Source: Paenibacillus sp. (GTDB taxonomy: Bacteria > Bacillota > Bacilli > Paenibacillales > NBRC-103111). Taken from it: DNA of 10,156 bases. Below are positions 1 to 5,666 of this stretch, in pieces. The notes beneath the pieces were generated by a model. It was not told the origin of the DNA and made no database searches. It saw nothing but the letters and a program-made list of their open reading frames with translations. The position numbers were made by a program, and so were the translations under genes. The stretch lies in assembly GCA_029239545.1 (NCBI GenBank), contig JARBUQ010000102.1, positions 1-10,156 on the forward strand. The letters are read 5' to 3'. Position 1 is the stretch's first letter. The number at the start of each line of letters is the position of its first letter.

Positions 1-866
1 TAGTTATTCCAGATGGTCTTTCCGTCATATCCGCGAACGGATGCATTCGTATAATGAGTTGCATAATATAAAGCATAGGAGAGCTGGTTATGTTCGCTTA
101 CGAAAGCATCCTTTTGATAAACACGGTAGAAGGGAGAATTATTCCAAATTTCCTTGTCATTTTGTTTGATACGGATGTTCGAATACCATTGAGCCCAATA
201 AATAGCATCGTCCATGCTCACAAAATCTTTTACGTATGTATCACCTTGATACACTTTGTATGAGCTGTAATTCGTATAGACGGTTTTCTTATTGTCGATT
301 CGTTCTACCCTGGAGTTGGACCAGTAAAAAGCCTGGATGATGGCATCCTCCAAATAAGCGAATGTCCAAGTCGGTTCTGTATAAGTCCCTTGATATAATC
401 TGTATTGGGCAGGTCCGGCTCTGCGCTGCTCTTTGTCGGAAGCGGGGATATTGTCCCAGACCCAGCGGTTAGTCGTTAAATCAATGACGTGCGTATGTGT
501 ATAGTATTTGGATGCGTTAATCGCTTCCTGAAGAGTGCTGAATTCCCAAGTATCCAGTGTAATCTCGTCTTGCATCAATCGATAACGGGGGTAGTTGTTC
601 CATACCCAGCCTGTGCCCTGGAGATCCCGGATGCTGGCATGATCCAGCTTCTTGGCTTGATTAATTGCTTCATTCAAGGTGAAGTAATTCCAAGAAGGTG
701 CAGTTTGATCATATTGATACACTCGATAGCGAGGGAAGTTGCTGTATACCCAATTGCGTGTGCCTATTTCCTCTACGTAGCTATTATGGAACCATTGGGC
801 ATATTGTGTAGCTTGCTGAAGACTAGCGAATTCACTTAGGGCAACATCATTCTGATAGACTCTGTA
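1..866 (-). repeat. Six degenerate 44-60 residue protein repeats
   Basis: Within the left-edge gene the pentapeptides YRVYQ, YRVYQ, YRLMQ, YRLYQ, YKVYQ and YRVYQ recur at residues 37, 83, 131, 191, 239 and 283, that is at spacings of 46, 48, 60, 48 and 44. Each unit also carries a conserved aromatic-Asn element before the next pentapeptide (VYSNFPRYR, VWNNYPRYR, VWDNIP, VYTNYSSYK, IWNNSPFYR). The last bases of the window (IWNN plus a partial TA codon) show that another unit boundary follows, so the array continues. The longer third-to-fourth spacing is due to an insertion around residues 179-189. Confidence 0.8.
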
Positions 867-974
867 TTTGGTCGTCAGATCAGCGGCTAACCCGATATTC
901 GGGGCAAACAGGGACAACAGCATGAACAGCCCAAGCGATGCAGCAAGGGATACAGATAACGATCTCTTCTTCAT
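1..974 (-). CDS. Secreted aromatic-repeat protein, partial (C-terminus beyond left edge)
   Basis: The frame is open from an ATG at 974-972 to the window edge, giving 324 whole codons and no stop. An AGGAG ribosome site lies 8 bases upstream of the ATG. Residues 1-31 form a Sec signal peptide (Lys-Lys-Arg, hydrophobic core, likely cut near Gly-Leu-Ala-Ala), so the product is exported. The rest consists of degenerate repeats, each opening with a YRVYQ-like pentapeptide at residues 37, 83, 131, 191, 239 and 283, followed by an (E/D)A(I/T)..A..(W/Y) helix-like stretch and closing with W(V/I)W.N.P-like residues. The composition is rich in Tyr, Trp, Asn and Gln. I do not recognise a named family or catalytic motif. 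The repeats may be a wall- or ligand-binding region preceding a domain outside the window. It forms its own minus-strand unit, separated from the genes upstream by a terminator. Exported repeat protein: sure; function: unknown. Confidence 0.85.
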   Translation of the reverse strand, partial: MKKRSLSVSLAASLGLFMLLSLFAPNIGLAADLTTKYRVYQNDVALSEFASLQQATQYAQWFHNSYVEEIGTRNWVYSNFPRYRVYQYDQTAPSWNYFTLNEAINQAKKLDHASIRDLQGTGWVWNNYPRYRLMQDEITLDTWEFSTLQEAINASKYYTHTHVIDLTTNRWVWDNIPASDKEQRRAGPAQYRLYQGTYTEPTWTFAYLEDAIIQAFYWSNSRVERIDNKKTVYTNYSSYKVYQGDTYVKDFVSMDDAIYWAQWYSNIRIKQNDKEIWNNSPFYRVYQKDAFVSEHNQLSYALYYATHYTNASVRGYDGKTIWNN

Positions 975-1008
975 TGATCACTCCTCTTTCTTTCCTGGTA
1001 GTCTATAG

Positions 1009-1014
1009 ATTATA
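1009..1014 (-). promoter_or_regulatory. Possible -10 box for the left-edge repeat-protein gene
   Basis: Reading the minus strand, a perfect TATAAT occurs 35 bases before the start codon at 974, well placed to give a short leader containing the AGGAG ribosome site. No convincing -35 hexamer is found 16-18 bases further upstream (the best spaced hexamer is CAACTA), so the box may be fortuitous or need an activator. Confidence 0.3.
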
Positions 1015-1083
1015 ACGTAAATTGATAGGAATAGTTGCGAAGGAATTTGTTACATATTGGAGAAGATGGGGGCTTGGGTATAT

Positions 1084-1117
1084 AAAAAGACCTCCCGGAA
1101 TGTCTTCCCGGAAGGTC
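1084..1117 (-). terminator. Rho-independent terminator of the DUF2653 operon
   Basis: On the minus strand GACCTTCCGG (1117-1108) pairs with CCGGGAGGTC (1098-1089), giving a 10-bp stem with one G-U pair and a 9-base loop, followed at once by TTTTT (1088-1084). It begins 10 bases after the stop codon of the DUF2653 gene. There is no T-run on the other side, so it works in the minus direction only. It separates this operon from the repeat-protein gene. Confidence 0.9.
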
Positions 1118-1127
1118 CTTGCTGTTA

Positions 1128-1406
1128 TTAATCGTGAATATCTGCGTACATCTCGTCTTCAATATCCAGATGAATCTGGCTGCGAAACACACGTTGATCG
1201 TATTGTTTCAGCACATATCGCTCGATCGCTTCAAGCATATTGGCTTCAATCAAGATTTGACTCCGGCCTTCGGCTTGAACTTCAGCAGAGTAACCCAAAT
1301 CTTCATCCCACATGAGCTCGACGTTAACTTGATTAGGTGATATTTGCTTGCGTTCCGAGATGTGCAAGCAGATTGCATTCACAATCTCCTGCTCATTTAG
1401 TCTCAT
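1128..1406 (-). CDS. DUF2653 family protein (YxcD-like)
   Basis: A 92-residue cytoplasmic protein with no signal peptide or membrane segment. The sequence opening MRLNEQEIVNAICLHI, followed by an ELMWDEDLGYSAEV-type segment around residues 30-43 and a helical ILIEANMLEAIERYVL stretch, matches my memory of the Bacillus YxcD/DUF2653 family, whose usual length is about 90-100 residues; so it appears complete. Its biochemical role is not known. Its ATG (1406-1404) overlaps the TGA of the preceding membrane-protein gene as ATGA, with an AGAGG ribosome site inside that gene, so the two are translationally coupled. A hairpin terminator follows directly. Family assignment is from recalled sequence and moderately sure. 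Confidence 0.8.
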   Translation of the reverse strand: MRLNEQEIVNAICLHISERKQISPNQVNVELMWDEDLGYSAEVQAEGRSQILIEANMLEAIERYVLKQYDQRVFRSQIHLDIEDEMYADIHD

Positions 1407-1828
1407 TCTTGCGTCCTCTTCTTCTGAGCGTTATTGCGATCTCGGAAGTACACATATAATTTGCGGATTACAACGAATAAGACGACGATCGCGAGCACGT
1501 TAACGAGCATACCCAGCATATCACCAAAGAATCCTAGTCCGCCGAACATTCCGCCGAATAACATTCCAGCTAAACCACCAATCATTAAACCTTTCATGAG
1601 TCCGCCACCGCTGAAAAATCCGCGATTAGCTGTTGCAGCACCGGTATTAGTAGTTGATTTGGCCGGGTCTGTCTTCGTTACTCCACTGTCCTTGGACGGC
1701 GAAGTAGGCGAGTAGGATTTGCTAGGGGCCTTGTAAGAACCGCCACGCTTAGCAGCATCCGCAGTGTTGGCAGCGCTGAAGGAGACGACTACCAGACACG
1801 CCATCAGAATCAGCATCATTTTCTTCAT
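1403..1828 (-). CDS. Gly-rich membrane protein, Tim44-like N-terminal region without the Tim44 domain
   Basis: A 141-residue protein with a signal peptide or N-terminal membrane anchor at residues 1-26 (MKK start, hydrophobic core, Ala-Asp-Ala-Ala end). Then come a Ser/Pro/Lys/Thr-rich low-complexity linker (about 27-68), a Gly-rich segment with GGGLMKGLMIGGLAGMLFGG character (71-99), and a transmembrane helix at about 104-124. It ends in a basic tail (RKLYVYFRDRNN...KKR). This order of signal, Ser/Gly linker, GGLLGG-type segment and one helix resembles the N-terminal half of bacterial Tim44/MlaC-type exported proteins, but the globular Tim44 domain is absent; this likeness is an inference. 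An AGGAGG ribosome site precedes the ATG by 10 bases. It is the first gene of a two-gene operon with the DUF2653 gene, so the two probably act together. Function unknown. Confidence 0.8.
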   Translation of the reverse strand: MKKMMLILMACLVVVSFSAANTADAAKRGGSYKAPSKSYSPTSPSKDSGVTKTDPAKSTTNTGAATANRGFFSGGGLMKGLMIGGLAGMLFGGMFGGLGFFGDMLGMLVNVLAIVVLFVVIRKLYVYFRDRNNAQKKRTQE

Positions 1829-1922
1829 GTTTCATTACCCTCCTGTAGTAAATACATTATTTGTACCTATATGGTTCTACGAATATAGTGAGCCAAGGTT
1901 TCATTTTTTATAACAAGGATTG

Positions 1923-1931
1923 TGATATAAT
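1923..1931 (+). promoter_or_regulatory. Extended -10 promoter for the DUF309-regulator-kinase operon
   Basis: TGATATAAT forms an extended -10 element (TGn-TATAAT) 36 bases before the GTG start at 1968, in the AT-rich intergenic stretch between divergent operons. The region at the -35 distance is only a T-run (near 1903-1908), which is acceptable for an extended -10 promoter. The opposite-strand operon starting at 1828 must be transcribed from the same 139-bp interval, but I could not pick a convincing promoter for it. Confidence 0.5.
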
Positions 1932-1967
1932 AGAAAATATTTTTTAATTATCGTAAGAGGTGCTGTA

Positions 1968-2510
1968 GTGAACGAATATCCGGAAGCCTATATACGTTAT
2001 TTGGTCCATTTTCATGGGGATCGGGACTGGTTCGAATGTCATGAGCTTCTTGAGGAATATTGGAAGGAAAACCCGGCAGATGCGCGGAATCGGACTTGGG
2101 TTGGCCTGATCCAGATCGCTGTAGGACTCTATCATGAACGCAGAGGAAACCGAGCAGGGGCCATCAAGATGTTTGGAAGTGCGCTGAACAATCTGGAGCA
2201 GCCGTCGATGGCGAGTCTGGGGCTCGAGCCGGTTCGAACGATTGAACGCGTGAATGAACGTGTCCAGCATTTGAATGAGGGGACTGAAGCGAGGCCTTTC
2301 GAGGATATGAATCTTCCTATCAGGGATGAGGAGCTCCTCAGCCGCTGCATGGAGTTATGTGAGGAGCTCGGAATCAAGTGGGAATCAAGCAGTCAGCTCG
2401 AGGACAGGATGCTTATCCACAGACATACACTCAGGGATCGCAGTGAGGTCATTGAAGCCCGTTTGCAGCAAGCTGAACTTAGACGACTGAGGAGGGGAGC
2501 TGAGACTTGA
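1968..2510 (+). CDS. DUF309 domain protein (YpuF-like)
   Basis: A 180-residue soluble, mainly helical protein. Residues 14-33 carry the DUF309 hallmark, HFHGDRDWFECHELLEEYW, and residues 42-61 the second conserved block, ending in YHERRGN. The conserved His16, Glu23, His25, Glu26 and His56 could form a polar or metal site; that is inference, as no activity is established for the family. The C-terminal 60 residues are charged and helical (EARLQQAELRRLRRG). The start is GTG at 1968, chosen because AAGAGGTG lies just upstream at 1955-1962 and an extended -10 promoter precedes it. Its TGA overlaps the TTG start of the response regulator, so it heads the two-component operon and is probably co-translated with it. 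That position suggests a regulatory or stress-linked role, but this is guilt by association only. Confidence 0.88.
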   Translation: MNEYPEAYIRYLVHFHGDRDWFECHELLEEYWKENPADARNRTWVGLIQIAVGLYHERRGNRAGAIKMFGSALNNLEQPSMASLGLEPVRTIERVNERVQHLNEGTEARPFEDMNLPIRDEELLSRCMELCEELGIKWESSSQLEDRMLIHRHTLRDRSEVIEARLQQAELRRLRRGAET

Positions 2511-3256
2511 CGACCCAAGCAACCGCCAATCAAATTGTTGTTGTAGACGATGAACCTCACATCACTGAGATCATTCGACTTTATCTCGAACATGCCAATT
2601 ACGAAGCCGTTATTATGCATGGCTGTGAGGCGGCGCTTAATTATATGAAGCAATCCAATAGTCCGGATCTGGTCTTGCTGGATGTGATGCTTCCGGATGG
2701 CTCAGGCTTCGAGCTGTGCAACAAGATCAGAGCGCTTGAAGGCGCTGCAGGGCAGGTCCCCATTATATTCCTGACAGCCAAAGGCGAGCCGATGGACAAG
2801 CTAAGAGGGTTTAATATGGGAGTTGACGATTATATTGTCAAACCTTTCGATCCCAATGAGCTGATCGCGCGTATCAAAGCCGTGCTTCGAAGGAGCAGCG
2901 GTTCGCTTAAGTTGAGTGAGGATGGGCGTGAGCCATTGCCGCTTAAGCCTAAGGGCTTGGAGATCGGTACTTTAATGGTCGATTTGCAGCGGTACAAAGT
3001 ATCGGTCCATGGTCACCGGATAGAACTGACTCCGAAGGAGATTGAACTTCTGCATTTTCTAGCTGCAAACCCTAATCGAGTATACACCCGTGAAGATTTG
3101 TTAATGCATGTATGGAAATTTGATTTCAACGGGGGAACGCGTACCGTCGATGCCCATATCAAAAATTTGCGCAAAAAATTAGGCAACCATAGTGAATGGA
3201 GTATCGAAACATTGTGGGGGATCGGCTATGCGTTCGAAGTTAAATCAAATGTTTAA
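2507..3256 (+). CDS. OmpR/PhoB-family DNA-binding response regulator
   Basis: A 249-residue cytoplasmic transcription factor. The receiver domain spans about residues 9-128: acidic pair Asp14-Asp15, phosphoacceptor Asp59 (LVLLDVMLPDGSG), Thr90 and Lys112 (VKPFDPNEL). A roughly 20-residue linker leads to a winged-helix domain (about 152-246) with the transactivation segment ELTPKEIELL and the recognition-helix signature GGTRTVDAHIKNLRKKLG. The start is TTG at 2507, 9 bases after a GGAGGGG ribosome site and overlapping the DUF309 stop; no better start is available before the conserved VVVDDEP strand. The downstream kinase gene overlaps its 3' end, so they form a cognate pair. Proteins of this class bind direct repeats about 11 bp apart, and such repeats lie at 4811-4850 before the ABC operon, a likely target. 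It resembles PhoP/ResD-type regulators, but the specific orthologue is not assignable. Confidence 0.95.
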   Translation: MTTQATANQIVVVDDEPHITEIIRLYLEHANYEAVIMHGCEAALNYMKQSNSPDLVLLDVMLPDGSGFELCNKIRALEGAAGQVPIIFLTAKGEPMDKLRGFNMGVDDYIVKPFDPNELIARIKAVLRRSSGSLKLSEDGREPLPLKPKGLEIGTLMVDLQRYKVSVHGHRIELTPKEIELLHFLAANPNRVYTREDLLMHVWKFDFNGGTRTVDAHIKNLRKKLGNHSEWSIETLWGIGYAFEVKSNV

Positions 3257-4724
3257 GCGTCTGAAGCGCAGCTTATACCTCAAGGTGTTCTTATCCTTTC
3301 TTGCAACTTGCGTTCTATTCTTCGCAGCTCTGGCTGTGTTCTGGAATTTCTATTTTTCGGATTTGTTCTATAAAGAAAAGAAAGAGCTGCTGCTTGCTCG
3401 AGCGGGTGAGGTTTCCAAGCTGCTGACTCCAGTTCAGGAAGGTGCGATGTCGGTTCGTGAGCTGCGGTTAGGGCTGCGGATTTTGGGGCGGAGTTTCAAT
3501 GGACAAGTATGGATCGTGGATCAGAAAGGAAATATTCTCTACAGCTCTTTCGAAGGGGAGGGAAGCTTGATCCCCAAGTCGATGGACTCTATGTTCCTGG
3601 ATGCTATGCGCAGCAAGTCCGGATATTCGACGGCTATGGTAACACAAGGCGGCAGCAAGACTGAGCATGTATTAACTTATTATTCGAACATTTCCTTAAA
3701 TGACAAACCGGCTGTTCTATTCCTGCTAACGCCAGCAGAGGAAATCAGCGAAGCGATCCAAGCGGTGAGATGGAATATTCTCGTACCTTTGATGTTCTCC
3801 TTATTGGCGGTTGGTATAATCCTTTTCTCCTTATCCAGACGTCTTACTGGTCCGCTGCAGCAAATGAATTCGACTGCTCTGGCCATGGCGGAAGGGGATT
3901 TCAGCCGTAGGGTACCCATCGTATCCGATGACGAAATCGGTCAATTGGCAAGCAGCTTCAATTTCATGGTAGACCAGCTTGAGCAGTGGGAGGATTCTCG
4001 CAAAGATTTCCTTGCGAACGTGTCTCATGAGCTTCGTTCACCGTTGACCACATTACGAGGATTCATAGCAGCTATGAATGACGGAATCATTCCGAAAGAG
4101 CAGTACCCGCATTATTTGAAAATATGTGACTACGAGGTCCAGCGATTACAGCGATTGGTGAGTGACCTGTTGGACTTGGCCCGTATTCAGAACGGAACGG
4201 ATGTGTTCCTTACGGTTCCGCTGGACGTTACGCAGAAGACGAGGGAAGTACTCGATTGGCTGCTGCCTTCCTTCCAGAGCAAGCAGCTGCAGATTCACGT
4301 ACATTTCCCGCATCCTGATAACGCACCGATCCTATGTTTGCTGGATCCTGATCGATTCGCGCAGGTCCTGCAAAATTTGCTCTATAATGCAATCCAATTC
4401 ACACCGATCAACGGCATTATTGAAGTGATTCTGGATGCGGATGCGGAAACTTGCAGCTTAATAATCAAGGATAATGGAATTGGCATGACAGAAGAAGAGA
4501 TGCAGCGAATCTGGGATCGATTCTTCAAGGCTGATCGCTCCAGAGGGGAGAGAACGACCGGCACCGGACTTGGTCTGACCATTGTAAAACATCTGGTTAT
4601 TGGATTGAAGGGTCAGATTGATGTCTCGAGCAGCTTGGGAGAAGGAACTGAATTCCATTTGAAATTTCCTGTATATCATGAGAACCACATAAGCGATTCC
4701 TATATGACGGGTACTGGCGGATAA
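3228..4724 (+). CDS. HAMP-domain sensor histidine kinase
   Basis: A membrane kinase of 498 residues from the ATG at 3228. That start is preferred because GGGGGA lies 7 bases upstream. A GTG at 3192 lacks a ribosome site, and the ATG at 3249, which overlaps the regulator stop, is a possible alternative. Layout: basic N-terminus, transmembrane helix 1 (about 17-38), extracytoplasmic sensor (about 39-182) with an IVDQKGNILYSS-type segment suggesting a PAS/CACHE-like fold, helix 2 (about 183-203), HAMP (204-256, DDEIGQLASSFN), and dimerisation domain with phosphoacceptor His267 (VSHELRSPL). The ATPase domain has N box Asn387, G1 motif DNGIGM (415-420), F box WDRFFKADRS and G2 motif GTGLGLTIVK (445-454). 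All catalytic motifs are intact. It lacks the cytoplasmic PAS of PhoR, so it is not a simple PhoR orthologue. It overlaps the regulator gene by 29 bases and should phosphorylate it. The signal is unknown. The last codons lie within the terminator hairpin. Confidence 0.93.
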   Translation: MRSKLNQMFKRLKRSLYLKVFLSFLATCVLFFAALAVFWNFYFSDLFYKEKKELLLARAGEVSKLLTPVQEGAMSVRELRLGLRILGRSFNGQVWIVDQKGNILYSSFEGEGSLIPKSMDSMFLDAMRSKSGYSTAMVTQGGSKTEHVLTYYSNISLNDKPAVLFLLTPAEEISEAIQAVRWNILVPLMFSLLAVGIILFSLSRRLTGPLQQMNSTALAMAEGDFSRRVPIVSDDEIGQLASSFNFMVDQLEQWEDSRKDFLANVSHELRSPLTTLRGFIAAMNDGIIPKEQYPHYLKICDYEVQRLQRLVSDLLDLARIQNGTDVFLTVPLDVTQKTREVLDWLLPSFQSKQLQIHVHFPHPDNAPILCLLDPDRFAQVLQNLLYNAIQFTPINGIIEVILDADAETCSLIIKDNGIGMTEEEMQRIWDRFFKADRSRGERTTGTGLGLTIVKHLVIGLKGQIDVSSSLGEGTEFHLKFPVYHENHISDSYMTGTGG

Positions 4725-4746
4725 TCAACTGCCGGTGCCCGTTTTT
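4707..4746 (+). terminator. Rho-independent terminator overlapping the kinase stop codon
   Basis: ACGGGTACTGGC (4707-4718) pairs with GCCGGTGCCCGT (4731-4742) in a 12-bp stem with two G-U pairs and a 12-base loop, followed by TTTTT (4742-4746). The left arm encodes the last residues of the kinase and the TAA stop (4722-4724) sits in the loop. It closes the DUF309-regulator-kinase operon, so the ABC operon downstream needs its own promoter. Confidence 0.92.
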
Positions 4747-4810
4747 GCTATTCTTGTTGCATATTCCATGATTTCGTTGTCCAGCACTGATTTTTGAGGT
4801 TGAGCGTTTA

Positions 4811-4850
4811 TTTTACCATCATTTCACAATTAATTTACAATTTGCACACG
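4811..4850 (+). promoter_or_regulatory. 11-bp-phased direct repeats, likely OmpR-family regulator site
   Basis: Four heptamers occur at exact 11-base intervals: TTTTACC (4811-4817), TTTCACA (4822-4828), ATTTACA (4833-4839) and GCACACG (4844-4850). The two central copies are the strongest (TTyACA type). Tandem TT-n-ACA repeats one helical turn apart are the known format of Pho-box and related OmpR-family operators in Bacilli. They lie just upstream of, and run into, the candidate -35 of the ABC operon, an activator position. The neighbouring response regulator is the natural candidate to bind; that link is inference. Confidence 0.5.
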
Positions 4851-4869
4851 CTTTCATCAAGTTTATAAC
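4842..4869 (+). promoter_or_regulatory. Candidate promoter of the lipoprotein-ABC operon
   Basis: TTGCAC (4842-4847) and TATAAC (4864-4869) are separated by 16 bases. The -10 is a 5/6 match, while the -35 matches only its TTG, as expected of an activator-dependent promoter, and it overlaps the last copy of the phased repeats. Transcription would start near 4876, giving a leader of about 95 bases before the GTG at 4971. The rest of the 4747-4970 gap is AT-rich, and I see no riboswitch or RNA gene in it. Confidence 0.4.
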
Positions 4870-4970
4870 CTATTCTGGTACGGTGGGACCTTAAGTTTGT
4901 AGTGAATCCACATCGTATCATGATAGGCCAATCGATTTGGTGTACGGCATTGATTGGGGGGAGAGGTCTG

Positions 4971-5591
4971 GTGAAGAAAAGAACAACTTTTTTGCTTGGC
5001 AGTGCGGTCTGGATCTGTATAGTAACCGGTTGTGGGGGCGGGGGGATGTCATTTGCTCAAGGCCACTCTCAAGAAAATGCTGCAGAAGTAAGCAAAGAGC
5101 AGGTACCGAGAGGCAGCCCAACGGATGAATTGCTTCAGAGGCAGCCTGAGAGGCAATTGTTTATCGTGTTTTTTGCTCTGCTTCAGATGGAGAAGAGGAC
5201 GGAGCTTAACATGATAAGCAAACAAGCCGAACAACTGCTGCCTGTAGTACAGGAAGCGATTGCTCTAGGTGAATTGTCCATGGAGAAGCGCAAGATGCTT
5301 GTGAGTGTGCTTAACGCCAAGCAGCAGCAATTCTTCGAAGAGCTAAGCACTCAGATGCACAATCGTGAGTTGAATCGGAAGCCTGGCCCGCCGCCCGGTC
5401 CGATCATGACGGACGAGGAGAGGCAGGCGCTGGCCAAAGACATCGAGAATCGCAGATTAAACGAATCAGCTTCGATCAGCTCATTGCCGCCTCGTTTCGG
5501 AGACACCCCTCCGGTGGATTACCCGATGGACAAAAATGTGGAGCAACAGCTGGTGGAGCTGCTTGAAAGCAAGCTAGAGCCGCGAGGATAG
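4971..5591 (+). CDS. Putative lipoprotein heading the ABC export operon
   Basis: A 206-residue protein from the GTG at 4971, chosen because GGGGAGAGG lies just upstream and because this start gives a proper lipoprotein signal: Lys-Lys-Arg, hydrophobic core and lipobox Val-Thr-Gly-Cys with Cys21, followed by four glycines. The open frame extends to a GTG at 4902, but that would bury the signal. The mature part is helical and charged. A segment at about residues 70-122 (QLFIVFFALLQMEKR, then QAEQLLPVVQEA and LNAKQQQFFEELS) has the QA..LLP...L...Q pattern I associate with small extracytoplasmic helical proteins near MacA/MacB-like genes, vaguely like Spy/CpxP helices. A Pro-rich stretch follows (KPGPPPGPIM). 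It would sit on the outer face of the membrane. The adaptor gene follows after 75 bases, so a role as accessory or regulator of the transporter is likely but unproven. Confidence 0.82.
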   Translation: MKKRTTFLLGSAVWICIVTGCGGGGMSFAQGHSQENAAEVSKEQVPRGSPTDELLQRQPERQLFIVFFALLQMEKRTELNMISKQAEQLLPVVQEAIALGELSMEKRKMLVSVLNAKQQQFFEELSTQMHNRELNRKPGPPPGPIMTDEERQALAKDIENRRLNESASISSLPPRFGDTPPVDYPMDKNVEQQLVELLESKLEPRG

Positions 5592-5666
5592 TTACATAGT
5601 TTTAAGGTGTATGCATGTACATACTGGTTGAATCGGCTTTGCAAATTATTGAAGGAGGTCATACAA

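Noticed and set aside
489..839. Plus-strand open frame of 116 codons over the left-edge gene
   Set aside because: It lies antisense to the repeat-protein frame, which has a signal peptide, ribosome site and regular repeats. The plus-strand frame has no ribosome site and no recognisable features.
2507..4724. PhoP/PhoR identity for the two-component system
   Set aside because: The operator-like repeats resemble Pho boxes, but the kinase lacks the cytoplasmic PAS domain of PhoR and no phosphate genes are nearby, so a specific name is not supported.
4902..4970. Upstream extension of the lipoprotein gene to a GTG at 4902
   Set aside because: It has no ribosome site and would put 23 residues before a proper lipoprotein signal. 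The GTG at 4971 has GGGGAGAGG just ahead.
5609..5624. Imperfect palindrome GTATG-CATGTA-CATAC between lipoprotein and adaptor genes
   Set aside because: The arms are only 5 bp, there is no T-run and no promoter nearby, so it is neither a terminator nor a convincing operator.
5607..5666. Upstream extension of the adaptor gene to a GTG at 5607
   Set aside because: The ATG at 5667 has a perfect AAGGAGG site and starts just before the membrane anchor; the extension has neither a ribosome site nor conserved character.
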